Positions 1 to 8,192 of a stretch of DNA of 64,000 bases are shown piece by piece; position 1 is the stretch's first letter; every line of letters starts with the position of its first letter. Both the position numbers and the translations under genes were made by a program. The DNA lies in the NCBI RefSeq assembly GCF_025847205.1, contig NZ_JAOYTH010000016.1, positions 62,001 through 126,000 on the forward strand, written 5' to 3'. This DNA is from Pararhizobium sp. YC-54. Lineage in GTDB: Bacteria; Pseudomonadota; Alphaproteobacteria; Rhizobiales; Rhizobiaceae. The notes under the pieces are model-generated. The model saw only the letters and a program-made list of their open reading frames with translations. It ran no database searches and had not been told where the DNA came from.

Positions 1-172
1 CGCTTCGCGTCGTACGGGTCAGAAGCCGCAGGCCCATCCGCGCTTCGAGGTTTTTGATCGTATGGCTGATCGTCGACTGCGAGGTGCCGAGCTTTGCGGC
101 TGCTTTGGTGAAACTACGCTCTTCGGCGACCACGAGGAACCAGAGCATGTCGTTCAGGTCTTCTCTCTTCAC
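1..172 (-). CDS. LysR-family transcriptional regulator (N-terminal part, cut by window start)
   Basis: Reading from a GTG at 172 gives about 57 residues that form a typical LysR winged helix-turn-helix: the opening KREDLNDMLWFLVVAEE, then SFTKAAAKLGTSQSTISHTI with the recognition helix, then LEARMGLRLLTRTTRS. The effector-binding domain lies outside the window. The gene is divergent to the NepI-like pump, with a LysR-type dyad between them, so it probably controls that pump. The GTG start has a GGAGGT-like ribosome site just upstream (GGAGG about 5 bases before). The inducer cannot be told from this part. Confidence 0.9.
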   Translation of the reverse strand, partial: MKREDLNDMLWFLVVAEERSFTKAAAKLGTSQSTISHTIKNLEARMGLRLLTRTTRS

Positions 173-187
173 GTAAACCTCCAAATC

Positions 188-210
188 ACTTATGTCACCA
201 TTCGATAAGT
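188..210. promoter_or_regulatory. LysR-type operator ACTTAT-N11-ATAAGT
   Basis: A perfect 6-bp inverted repeat with an 11-bp spacer lies 16 bp upstream of the LysR start and about 55 bp before the pump start. T-N11-A dyads are the classical LysR binding site. It is the only such dyad I noticed in this intergenic stretch. Binding by this LysR is inference from position. Confidence 0.6.
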
Positions 211-264
211 CCATCCTAATTGCAACGGCTAATCGGTGAAGTAGGTGCGCTGTATATTGCTCTC

Positions 265-1488
265 ATGACACAGCAAGCACTCACACTCGATATGGACACC
301 GGCGCCACCTCGGGAAGCGACGATCCGTCGCGGTCCATGACAGCAGCCTGGGGAGCGGTGTTCTCCATGGCGCTCTGCGTCGCCGTGCTGATTGCCTCGG
401 AATTCATGCCCGTCAGCCTGCTGTCGCCAATCGCAACGGACCTCGGCGTAACCGAAGGCCATATGGGCCAGGCGATTTCGATCTCGGGCATCTTCGCGGT
501 CGTCACCAGCCTGTTCGTGTCGTCGTTCACACGCCGACTGGATCGCCGTCTCGTGGTGATGTCTCTTACGCTTCTCTTGATCCTATCCGGAACGATCGTC
601 ACGTTCGCGCCGAACTACGGGGTGCTGATGATCGGCCGCGCACTACTCGGCGTTGCCATTGGCGGCTTCTGGTCGATGTCGACCGCCATCGTCATGCGAC
701 TTGTGCCTGACGATGCCGTCCCGAAGGGACTGGCGATGCTGAACGCAGGCAATGCCATCGCCGCGACGATATCCGCGCCGCTGGGCAGCCTGCTCGGTTC
801 CTATATCGGCTGGCGTGGTGCGTTCTTCGCCGTGGTGCCGCTCACCCTGCTGGCCTTAGTCTGGCAATGGATCAGCCTGCCATCTCTCCCGCCCCGTCGC
901 AAAGAAGGCTCGCCGAACGTCCTGCGCCTGCTTGCCCGTCCGCAGGTGGCGATCGGCATGGCCTCCGTCATGCTGCTATTCATGGGGCAGTTCGCTCTGT
1001 TCACCTATCTGCGCCCGTTCCTCGAAACAGTGACCCAGGTCCCGATCTCGACCCTTTCCCTGCTGCTGCTTCTGATGGGATTAGCGGGTATCGTCGGCAC
1101 CTATTGCGTCAGCGGGCTTCTTCAGACGCGCCTCTTCAGCATCCTGGGATCGATCCCGCTGGTGATGGCGGCCATCGCACTATTGCTGATCGTATTCGGC
1201 ACGTCGTCCGTCATCACCGCGATCCTCCTGGTCGCATGGGGCCTGTTCGGCACGGCCGCTCCGGTCGGCTGGGGGACATGGCTGAGCCGGACCATGCCCG
1301 ACGATGCGGAGGCAGGCGGCGGTCTGCAGGTTGCCACCATCCAGCTCGCCATCACCATGGGGGCATCTCTCGGTGGCGTTCTGTTCGACACGATGGGTTG
1401 GTGGACCACATTTGCCTTTGCCGCCGTGCTTCTGGCTGGCTCTTCCGCGCTTTCCGCTGTCGCGTGGCGTTACAACCGGAGCAACTGA
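265..1488 (+). CDS. MFS transporter, NepI-like (purine ribonucleoside or drug efflux family)
   Basis: A 12-helix major facilitator protein (407 aa from the ATG at 265; an upstream ATG at 220 would add 15 poorly conserved residues). From memory it resembles E. coli NepI along its whole length, for example the stretches SEFMPVSLLSPIATDLG, GRALLGVAIGGFWSMS and APVGWGTWLSR. NepI is an inner-membrane proton-driven exporter of purine ribonucleosides, but close relatives export sugars or drugs, so the substrate is uncertain. The next gene starts 2 bases after the stop, so the two are co-transcribed. It is probably under the divergent LysR regulator. Confidence 0.88.
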   Translation: MTQQALTLDMDTGATSGSDDPSRSMTAAWGAVFSMALCVAVLIASEFMPVSLLSPIATDLGVTEGHMGQAISISGIFAVVTSLFVSSFTRRLDRRLVVMSLTLLLILSGTIVTFAPNYGVLMIGRALLGVAIGGFWSMSTAIVMRLVPDDAVPKGLAMLNAGNAIAATISAPLGSLLGSYIGWRGAFFAVVPLTLLALVWQWISLPSLPPRRKEGSPNVLRLLARPQVAIGMASVMLLFMGQFALFTYLRPFLETVTQVPISTLSLLLLLMGLAGIVGTYCVSGLLQTRLFSILGSIPLVMAAIALLLIVFGTSSVITAILLVAWGLFGTAAPVGWGTWLSRTMPDDAEAGGGLQVATIQLAITMGASLGGVLFDTMGWWTTFAFAAVLLAGSSALSAVAWRYNRSN

Positions 1489-1489
1489 C

Positions 1490-1963
1490 ATGGTTTCCAA
1501 TTCGAAGACACTCAGCCGCCGCAGCGTTCTCGGGTCGATCATTGCGACGACGATGTTCCAATCGCTGGCCCGAGCACAACAGGGAAATGATCCCGCAAGC
1601 CAGGAGCCGAGCAAGGTGAAGATCAGGATGATGTTCAACGGTCAGACGATGGCCGCGACCCTCTACGACAACGCGTCGGCCCGTGACTTAGCGTCGATGT
1701 TGCCGCTCTCCCTCAAGATCGAAGACTACTCGACCAACGAGAAGATCACCTATCTGCCCCGTAAGTTGACCGAGGCGGGAAGCGGTCCGTTCAAGAACGA
1801 GCGCCCTGGCGATCTTTGCTACTACGCCCCCTGGGGCAACCTGGCGCTTTTCCATAGCGGCTACCGATATTCATCCGGCCTGATTCGTCTTGGCCGGTTC
1901 GACGATGGCTTCGAACCCCTGCTGATGCGCGGCGAGTTCCCGCTGCACATCGAAAGGCTCTGA
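1490..1963 (+). CDS. Exported cyclophilin-like-fold protein with Tat-type signal
   Basis: A 157-residue protein starting one base after the pump stop. The N-terminus has a twin-arginine signal (LSRRSVLGSIIATTMFQSLARA, RR at about residues 10-11). The mature part, with KIRMMFNGQTMAATLYDN and a terminal region containing CYYAPWGNLALFH and SGLIRLGRF, matches the small cyclophilin-like domain family (formerly DUF369 type). Members have the cyclophilin barrel but no proven isomerase activity. It is translationally coupled to the pump and followed 49 bp later by an exported hydrolase, which suggests a shared envelope role. The function is unknown. Confidence 0.75.
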   Translation: MVSNSKTLSRRSVLGSIIATTMFQSLARAQQGNDPASQEPSKVKIRMMFNGQTMAATLYDNASARDLASMLPLSLKIEDYSTNEKITYLPRKLTEAGSGPFKNERPGDLCYYAPWGNLALFHSGYRYSSGLIRLGRFDDGFEPLLMRGEFPLHIERL

Positions 1964-2012
1964 CGACACCCAAGTTTGCGTTCCCCTTTCCCTTACCCAC
2001 GGAGACACGATC

Positions 2013-3125
2013 ATGAATGACAAGATTGAATCCAGCGCCGCGCTCGAAACCCCTGCAGGCCTCGACCGCCGCCAGCTTCTAAAAATGACCGGCGCAGGCG
2101 TGGCTACGGTCGGGGCTGCCTCTCTATTCGGCTTCTCGTCTGCAATGGCACAGGACATGTCCCACGGCGCCGCCAATTTCTACACCAGCGACAAGGTCTC
2201 CATCGAGAAGGTGACGTTCAAGTCCCAGTACAAGACGAACGTCGCAGGTAGCCTGTTCACCCCGAAAGACCTTGACCTTAGTGGCAAGACCCCGGCGATC
2301 GTCGTCGGCCATCCCATGGGGGCGGTGAAGGAGCAGAGCGCCAACCTCTACGCGACCAAGATGGCCGAGCAGGGCTTCGTGGCGATGTCCATCGACCTGC
2401 CGTTCTGGGGCGAGAGCGAAGGCGAAGTCCGTAACCTCGTCTCCCCAGATGTCTACGCCGAAGCCTTCAGCGCAGGTGTGGATTTCCTTGGTAGCCAGAG
2501 GTACGTGGATCGCCAGCGTATCGGCGGTATCGGAATCTGCGGTAGCGGCAGCTTCATCATCAGCGCAGCCAAGATCGACCCTCGAATCCGGGCCATCGCT
2601 ACGGTTAGCATGTACGATATGGGTGCAGCCTTCCGCGATGCCTTGAACAAGTCGCAGACCGTCGAACAGCGCAAACAGTTCATTGCGACGGCGGCCGAAC
2701 AGCGCTGGGCGGAATTTGACGGCGGCGAAACCCAGTACATCGGCGGCACGGTTCTGGAACTGACGGGCGAAACCGATCCCGTCCAGCGCGAGTTCTACGA
2801 TTTTTACCGGACAGCCCGTGGTCAGTTCACGCCCGCCGGCGCGACGGCGCAGACGACGACGAAGCCGACGTTGACCAGCGCCGTGAAGTTCATGAACTTC
2901 TACCCGTTCAACGACATCGAGACGGTTTCTCCGCGCCCGATGCTTTTCATCTCTGGCGATCAGGCTCATTCGCGAGAGTTCAGCCAGGACGCCTACAATC
3001 GCGCCGCCGAGCCCAAGGAACTGGTCTGGGTCAAAGGTGCCGGGCACGTCGATCTCTACGACCGGGTCGACCTCATTCCATTCGACAAGCTGTCCAGCTT
3101 CTTCGATCAGCATCTGACGGCGTGA
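2013..3125 (+). CDS. Exported alpha/beta hydrolase, dienelactone-hydrolase-like (YcjY type)
   Basis: A 370-residue protein with a twin-arginine signal (DRRQLLKMTGAGVATVGA, cleavage near SSAMA). The hydrolase core shows an oxyanion-strand region VVGHPMGAVKEQ, a nucleophile elbow GIGICGSGS in which the nucleophile position appears to be Cys as in dienelactone hydrolases, an acid in FISGDQAH and the catalytic His in GAGHVDLYD. These features fit the YcjY-like hydrolases. The substrate is unknown. It is the third gene of the LysR-linked operon and is followed by a strong hairpin. A good ribosome site (GGAGA) precedes the ATG. Confidence 0.85.
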   Translation: MNDKIESSAALETPAGLDRRQLLKMTGAGVATVGAASLFGFSSAMAQDMSHGAANFYTSDKVSIEKVTFKSQYKTNVAGSLFTPKDLDLSGKTPAIVVGHPMGAVKEQSANLYATKMAEQGFVAMSIDLPFWGESEGEVRNLVSPDVYAEAFSAGVDFLGSQRYVDRQRIGGIGICGSGSFIISAAKIDPRIRAIATVSMYDMGAAFRDALNKSQTVEQRKQFIATAAEQRWAEFDGGETQYIGGTVLELTGETDPVQREFYDFYRTARGQFTPAGATAQTTTKPTLTSAVKFMNFYPFNDIETVSPRPMLFISGDQAHSREFSQDAYNRAAEPKELVWVKGAGHVDLYDRVDLIPFDKLSSFFDQHLTA

Positions 3126-3149
3126 TTTAACGCCACATCTGACATCACA

Positions 3150-3178
3150 TGAGGCCCAGAAATGAAATCTGGGCCTCA
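3150..3178 (+). terminator. Hairpin terminator after the hydrolase gene
   Basis: A perfect 11-bp stem (TGAGGCCCAGA with TCTGGGCCTCA) and a 7-base loop lie 24 bp after the hydrolase stop. There is no long T run, so termination may be incomplete or factor-assisted. Confidence 0.65.
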
Positions 3179-3282
3179 ACCGTCAGGGACAGGTTTGTAT
3201 CGCTCGTCCGCTTAGGTCCGAAGGCGGCTCCCACGTCCCTTCATCGGGTGCAGGTGTACTGCGGCGGCTTCGCGCCGTCATT

Positions 3283-3606
3283 TCAGTCGTTCGTGTGACT
3301 GTTGCGGTCCTCGGAAAGCGGACGTTCCTGCGCTGGTCTGCAGAGGCTGAAGACGGCTTTGCCTCGCGAGCACAAGACCCAGCGTTTGGCGCTCGCGTAG
3401 CGTTTCCTCACTCCTTCACCGAGCGCATAGCCATTGGGTCGGGGGTCGCCTTGCAGCGTTTCCACCAGATCGGCGAGGCAGAGCATGATCGCCGTTGTGA
3501 CGACCTGATCTCGCAGACTTACATGCGCAAGCGGCCGCAGTTCCATTTCGGCGTTTCGCTCCCGCGGACGCCAAGTAGCGAGATCGTCGGAAACGGACCA
3601 TTGCTG
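3283..3606 (-). pseudogene. Fragment of an unidentified coding sequence
   Basis: Directly after the PEBP homology breaks off, another reading frame on the same strand opens with residues that look like genuine protein (SDDLATWRPRERNAE, then LRDQVVTTAIMLCLADLVET and QGDPRPNGYALGEGV). The composition becomes less convincing beyond about position 3400. It vaguely recalls the start of a group of bacterial reverse transcriptases, but I cannot confirm this. It has no start of its own at the junction and is too short to be complete, so I call it a remnant of a gene that recombined into this locus. Confidence 0.35.
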
Positions 3607-3827
3607 GCTCTTATGGCAAAGCTCTTCGTGCCTTCCGGAGCATTCTTCCAGTAAATCTGGGGCGAGACGTTGCCGCCGGTGCAGCCAAAGCCGTTTGCGA
3701 ACTGCGCTTGGGCCAGGGTTCCATCCGCACCGCCGTCAGTACCGGTGACGGTGAAATCCGCTGCCTGAGCCAGGCTCACGGTCAGTAGCGTCCCGGCAAA
3801 AGCGAGAGTGAGCCAAGTGTGCTTCAT
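3519..3827 (-). pseudogene. Truncated YbhB/YbcL-type (PEBP, Raf-kinase-inhibitor-like) gene
   Basis: The first 72 residues are a secretion signal (MKHTWLTLAFAGTLLTVSLAQA) and the start of a periplasmic PEBP-family protein (DFTVTGTDGGADGTLAQ, GFGCTGGNVSPQIYWKNAPEG, KSFAI). The family normally continues with a YDPDAP-type ligand-binding motif and reaches about 180 residues. Here the match stops at about position 3612 and the frame runs on for 30 unrelated residues. The ribosome site AGGAA and the ATG at 3827 are intact, so a short secreted fragment may still be made, but the domain cannot fold normally. Confidence 0.75.
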
Positions 3828-3909
3828 GGGGTGGTGTTCCTTTTCGTGATTGCTTTGACACGACCCCTCTAGCGCGGAACCTCGATGCCATTTGTGCAGC
3901 GGCGCTCAT

Positions 3910-4753
3910 TTATTGTCCCGATTCGATCAAAGTACCAATCCGATCGGCGTAGTCTGGACGGAGGATTTCGGCGCGGTGGACACCACAGATTTCGAACAGC
4001 AGTGATCTCAGCCAACGATGGCCGGGATCGCGATGGGTCCGTTCATGCCACGCGGCAGTTTTCGTAAAGCCCGCGATTTCGAGCGGCGGGTCAATGAGCA
4101 CGAGCCCATCAGCCCCGGCCACCAGCCGGCGAGGAATGACCGCGATAAGGTCGGTGGCACGCAGGATGTCGAGAAGAATGAGAAAGCTTGGGATCGAGAC
4201 GATAACGCGGCGGGAAAGGCCGAGGCGTTCCAGGGCTTCGTCGGTAGCGCCCCGGAATACGCTACCCGTGTGCGACATGATCGCATGGTCGAGAGCGCAG
4301 AAGCGATCGAGCGTTAGCGGTCCGCTTGCCACATCGGGATGATCGGAGCGCATGACGCAGGGTATAGTCCTCATCGAACAAGCGCCGGCTGCGGAGCCCC
4401 TCAGGCGTAGTATCCGGCGTGAGCAACGCCAGATCGATGTCTCCCTTTTCGAATTGGGTGGCCAGACGATCGTTCTCGACCGGGCGCACAGCCACGCGGA
4501 TGCCCGGCGCATGTTGCCGCAGGACTAAAACGAACGGCACTACGGTTGCCTTCATCGCATAGTCGGTGGCCGCAAGCGTGACCGTGAACCGTGCCTCTTC
4601 AGGCTCGAAATTCGAAGGTTGAAGTAGGGCTTCTATCTCGCCCAAAACCTGCTTGACGGCGCCTGCCAATTCCAGTGCGCGGGGCATCGGTATGATTCCG
4701 CGCTGGCTGCGGATGAAGAGCGGATCGGAGGACAGACGAAGTAGCTTTGGCAT
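3910..4753 (-). pseudogene. LysR-family regulator remnant: no DNA-binding domain, frameshifted
   Basis: Translation from 4753 gives the end of a LysR helix-turn-helix linker (KLLRLSSDPLFIRSQRGIIP) and the first half of the effector domain up to RSRRLFDEDY. Near 4362-4370 the frame changes, and a second frame continues the same domain (CVMRSDHPDVASGPLTLDRF, then ILRATDLIAVIPRRLV and HERTHRDPGHRWLR) to a stop at 3910. The first 45 or so residues, including the helix-turn-helix, are missing, and a TAG stands just before the first ATG. The upstream break is immediately next to the end of the lacI-type gene. Confidence 0.85.
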
Positions 4754-4759
4754 TCGAGA

Positions 4760-5752
4760 CTAGGTCGAGGCACGCACCACAAGCCGACCGCGAATATTGA
4801 CGGTGATCTTTTCCCGCTGGCCGAGGAGCATCGCAATTACCGCATCGACCATCTCGGATACGGGCTGCTCATAGGTTGTCAGTCCATAGGACGGCGACGC
4901 CGCGAATGCGGCGTTGTCGAACCCGACGACGGCTATATCTTCCGGAACTCTCAACTTGAACTCGCTGCGGATGACGTCGAGCGCGCCGAAAGCCAGAGCG
5001 TCATTCTCGCACATGAGGACATCAACACGGTCTGTCGCGGGCGTCTTCTCGAGATAGCGGCGCGCAGCTTCGGCGCCGGCATCGACGCTGTAGCGATCCG
5101 CCGCGATTTCCAGCAAGTCGGTGTCGCGTTCACGCCTCCAGAATTCTTTGAAGTTCCGGCGACGGCCGAGAGCCGTCGAGAGGGTTCGCGGCCCACACAT
5201 GAAGCCCGGTCGATGATAGCCACGCTCCAGGAGGTGCTTGCCAATTTCCGCGATGGCAACGTCGGTGTCGCATGAAACCGCCGGTACGCCCTCGATTTGG
5301 CTGTCGCGGGCGAGCACGAACATCGGAGCGCTCCCCCCGCCGAGCTTCCGGTCGTTGAGGGTCTCGTCGCGAAACGCCGTTCCGAGCAGAATGATCGCGT
5401 CGACCTGGCGCTGCTCCGCATTCAGGATGGCGTGAATATGGTTGTAGTGGTCATTAATGTTGACGAGGATCGCGACCAGACCTTTGGCCTGCAGCGCGGC
5501 GGTTAGTGTCTCCAGAAACGGAAGTTTGTGCGGGTTGCCGAAGTCGTCGACGAGGACCGCGACCTGATGCGTCAGATTGGTGGCCAGGCTTCGCGCCAGA
5601 AGATTGGGGCGGTAATTGAGCTTCTCGGCGGCAGCCAGGACCTTGGCCTTGCTCACCTCGGTAATGGAAGAGCCCGGCGTAAACGCACGGATCACCGTCC
5701 ACTTCGAGACTCCAGCCTCGATGGCCACGTGCTGAGCCGTTGCGCGCTTCAT
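4760..5752 (-). CDS. LacI-family transcriptional regulator of the adjacent ABC operon
   Basis: A 330-residue regulator: helix-turn-helix at residues 5-25 (TAQHVAIEAGVSKWTVIRAF), hinge helix near residues 50-60 (NLLARSLATN), then a periplasmic-binding-protein-like effector domain (VLMCENDALAFGALDVIR, DIAVVGFDNAAFAASP). GGGAGGGAG precedes the ATG. The gene is divergent to the sugar-type ABC operon, and the gap holds two matching palindromes, so it very probably represses that operon and itself. The effector is likely the imported sugar or cyclitol or a metabolite of it. The 3' end abuts a broken LysR gene. Confidence 0.93.
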   Translation of the reverse strand: MKRATAQHVAIEAGVSKWTVIRAFTPGSSITEVSKAKVLAAAEKLNYRPNLLARSLATNLTHQVAVLVDDFGNPHKLPFLETLTAALQAKGLVAILVNINDHYNHIHAILNAEQRQVDAIILLGTAFRDETLNDRKLGGGSAPMFVLARDSQIEGVPAVSCDTDVAIAEIGKHLLERGYHRPGFMCGPRTLSTALGRRRNFKEFWRRERDTDLLEIAADRYSVDAGAEAARRYLEKTPATDRVDVLMCENDALAFGALDVIRSEFKLRVPEDIAVVGFDNAAFAASPSYGLTTYEQPVSEMVDAVIAMLLGQREKITVNIRGRLVVRAST

Positions 5753-5850
5753 ACAAACTCCCTCCCTGCTTCAGAACGTTTATTCCATTTTTTCCGGAAT
5801 GCGAAATGACCAGTTGATTTTTCTGCACAGCAATCTTATAACGCATCTCG

Positions 5851-5868
5851 TTTGCTACCGGTAGCAAA
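5851..5868. promoter_or_regulatory. LacI-type operator 1 (perfect palindrome)
   Basis: TTTGCTACCGGTAGCAAA is an 18-bp perfect palindrome with the central CG typical of LacI-family operators. It lies between the divergent regulator and the binding-protein gene. Confidence 0.8.
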
Positions 5869-5871
5869 AAC

Positions 5872-5889
5872 TATGCACCCGGTAGCAAG
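5872..5889. promoter_or_regulatory. LacI-type operator 2 (imperfect copy)
   Basis: TATGCACCCGGTAGCAAG matches operator 1 at most positions, with an intact right half. The two centres are 21 bp apart, about two helical turns, which places both sites on the same face of the DNA. Confidence 0.7.
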
Positions 5890-5963
5890 TGGGGAGGAAG
5901 CGCCGTCTCGGCGCTCGTTGGTTCTCGCGCTTTGGGCGTGGGACAGTTTTGGAGGAGTTTGTA

Positions 5964-6914
5964 ATGAAGTCATTTCTTCGCAGAATCGTGCTCGGTGTCG
6001 CAGTTGTTGGAGCGCTCGGCGCTGCTGCAGGTTCGGCACTCGCTCAGGAGGTTTCCATCATCGCCGTGACCCACGGCCAGGCCTCCGATCCATTCTGGTC
6101 GATCGTCAAGAACGGCATGATGCAGGCTGGCAAGGACAGCAACGTCAAAGTCGACTATCGAGCCCCTGAAACATTCGACATGGTCGCCATGTCCCAGTTG
6201 ATCGAAGCCGCGGTCAACCAGAACCCTGCCGGCATCGTCATCTCCAATCCGGATCCGGATGCGCTCGGCCCGGCTATTGAAAAGGCCGTGGCCGCTGGTA
6301 TTCCGGTAATTTCCATGAATTCCGGCATCGCTGCGGCTTCGAAGCTGGGGATCAAACTTCATGTCGGTCAGGAAGAGCTTTCGGCCGGCAAGACCGTTGG
6401 GGAGCGCCTCGCCGGGTTGGGTTTGAAGCATGTTCTCTGCGTCAACCAGGAAGTCGGCAACGCGGCGCTCGATCAGCGCTGCCAGGGTGTTACCGAAGGT
6501 TTTGCTGGCGGCAACGTTACGGTCCTGCCGACCTCTGCCGATCCGGCCGAGATTGAAGCCAAAATCCAGGCGGCTTTGACGTCCGATACGTCGATCGACC
6601 TTGTCCTCGGGCTATCGGCCCCGTTGGTCGGCGAGCGCGCTGTCGCCGTCGTTGAGAAGATGGGCAATGGCGACAAGGTAAAGGTCGCATCCTACGATCT
6701 GTCGGCAAGCTTCCTGCAGGCTGTTGCCGACGGCAAGGCACTCTTTGCAGTCGATCAGCAGCCTTACCTTCAGGGCTATCTGCCGGTCACCTTCCTGGCG
6801 CTCAATTCCCGATACGGCACGATCCCGGCGGGAAATGTTGCATCTGGCCCGAGCTTTGTGACGCAGGAGACGGCCGCGCAGGTCATCGAGAAATCCGCCC
6901 AGGGCATCCGCTAA
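5964..6914 (+). CDS. Sugar ABC transporter, periplasmic substrate-binding protein
   Basis: A 316-residue protein with a cleavable signal (MKSFLRRIVLGVAVVGALGA, processing near SALAQ) and a ribose/fructose-type periplasmic binding fold (VTHGQASDPFWSIVKNGM, ISNPDPDALGPAIEKAV, IPVISMNSG). The ATG at 5964 follows a GGAGGAG ribosome site; an in-frame upstream codon at 5889 lies inside the operator region and is unlikely. It is the first gene of the LacI-controlled operon. The neighbouring enzymes suggest a cyclitol or a keto or hexose sugar, but the ligand cannot be read from the sequence. Confidence 0.92.
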   Translation: MKSFLRRIVLGVAVVGALGAAAGSALAQEVSIIAVTHGQASDPFWSIVKNGMMQAGKDSNVKVDYRAPETFDMVAMSQLIEAAVNQNPAGIVISNPDPDALGPAIEKAVAAGIPVISMNSGIAAASKLGIKLHVGQEELSAGKTVGERLAGLGLKHVLCVNQEVGNAALDQRCQGVTEGFAGGNVTVLPTSADPAEIEAKIQAALTSDTSIDLVLGLSAPLVGERAVAVVEKMGNGDKVKVASYDLSASFLQAVADGKALFAVDQQPYLQGYLPVTFLALNSRYGTIPAGNVASGPSFVTQETAAQVIEKSAQGIR

Positions 6915-6928
6915 CGCGGGTCCGCGGC

Positions 6929-6954
6929 GCCCTCCGCACCAGGATGCGGAGGGC
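6929..6954 (+). terminator. Intercistronic hairpin (attenuator or mRNA-stabilising)
   Basis: GCCCTCCGCA and TGCGGAGGGC form a perfect 10-bp stem around a 6-base loop, 15 bp after the binding-protein stop, without a U tract. Such hairpins commonly raise binding-protein expression over permease expression by partial termination or 3' protection. Confidence 0.65.
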
Positions 6955-7070
6955 GTACACTCTTTCAGTTCCATAACGGCTTGCAGTTGAGTGCCCTTTT
7001 CGTCCGGGACCGTCCGACATCTGAAGGTAGCACCCGCAATGCCCCGGATATCAGTTCAAAGGATATCGAC

Positions 7071-8192
7071 ATGTCCATTGTGGCAGATGACAAAATCAAG
7101 AAGACCCCCGCAGACGAACGGTTGAAAAAGGCGTCGGTCGCCACGACGCTGCTTCGTCGGCCAGAACTCGGAGCGGTGGCAGGACTGGTACTCGTAACGG
7201 TCTTCTTTCTCTTGACCGCCAATCCTTCAATGTTCACGCTCGCCGGCATCATGAACTTCATGGCCCCGGCCGCCCAACTTGGCATCCTCGCGGTCGGCGC
7301 GTCTCTTCTGATGATTGGTGGTGAATACGATCTCTCGATCGGCTCCATGGTTGCGTTTGCGGGCCTGGTGTTCGGCGCTGCCCTCGTTGTCTGGCAGGTT
7401 CCGTTGAGCGTGGCGATCCTTATCGCCATCCTCATGGCCGTGGTCATCGGGGTTATGAATTCCCAGATCGTTATCAAGACCGGACTGCCTTCTTTTATTG
7501 TAACACTGGCGTTTCTCTTCATCCTTCGCGGCCTCACGCTTGTCGGCCTCAAGTGGGCAAGCGGGGGTGCCACCCAGCTTCGGGGTATGAAGGAAGCCGC
7601 CGCCGGTAGCCCGCTTACATCGATCTTTTCCGGCGATGCGTTTCAAGGACTGTTCGCGTGGCTCGCCTCGAACGATCTGATCGCGAAGTTTCCGAATGGT
7701 ACCCCCCAGGTGTCCGGCATTCCGGTCGAAATCCTCTGGTTCATCGTGATCGCGCTGCTGGCCACATGGGTTCTTTTGAGAACACGATTCGGCAACTGGA
7801 TTTTCGCCGTCGGCGGCGACGAACGCGCTGCGCGCAAGTCCGGTGTGCCTGTGGTGCGGGTTAAGACCGTCCTGTTCATCATCACCGCCCTTTGCGCAAC
7901 GCTTGTCGCCGTCTTGACTGTGCTCGACGCCGGATCGACCGACGCGCGGCGGGGATTCCAGAAGGAGTTTGAGGCCATCATTGCGGCCGTCATCGGCGGG
8001 TGCCTGCTGACGGGTGGGTATGGCTCTGCGATCGGCGCATTCTTGGGCTCGATCGTCTTCGGGATGGTGCTGATCGGCCTGACCTACACATCGATCGATC
8101 AGGATTGGTATCTCGTCTTCCTGGGTGGAATGCTGCTGGTCGCCGTCATGTTCAACAATGTGATCCGCAAACGCGTGACGGGAGAACGCTGA
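7071..8192 (+). CDS. Sugar ABC transporter permease (FrcC/RbsC-like)
   Basis: A 373-residue inner-membrane protein with eight or more hydrophobic segments and the BPD_transp_2 signature region ([73 protein letters not shown]). The start at 7071 has GGATA upstream; an earlier in-frame codon at 6981 would add a non-conserved extension. The family pairs as a homodimer with one ATPase and one binding protein. Its stop overlaps the ATPase start by one base, so the two are translationally coupled. Confidence 0.92.
   Translation: MSIVADDKIKKTPADERLKKASVATTLLRRPELGAVAGLVLVTVFFLLTANPSMFTLAGIMNFMAPAAQLGILAVGASLLMIGGEYDLSIGSMVAFAGLVFGAALVVWQVPLSVAILIAILMAVVIGVMNSQIVIKTGLPSFIVTLAFLFILRGLTLVGLKWASGGATQLRGMKEAAAGSPLTSIFSGDAFQGLFAWLASNDLIAKFPNGTPQVSGIPVEILWFIVIALLATWVLLRTRFGNWIFAVGGDERAARKSGVPVVRVKTVLFIITALCATLVAVLTVLDAGSTDARRGFQKEFEAIIAAVIGGCLLTGGYGSAIGAFLGSIVFGMVLIGLTYTSIDQDWYLVFLGGMLLVAVMFNNVIRKRVTGER

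Noticed and set aside
3128..3518. A possible intact transposase or insertion sequence in the debris region
   Set aside because: No DDE-type motif, no terminal inverted repeats and no target duplications were found around 3.2-4.8 kb.
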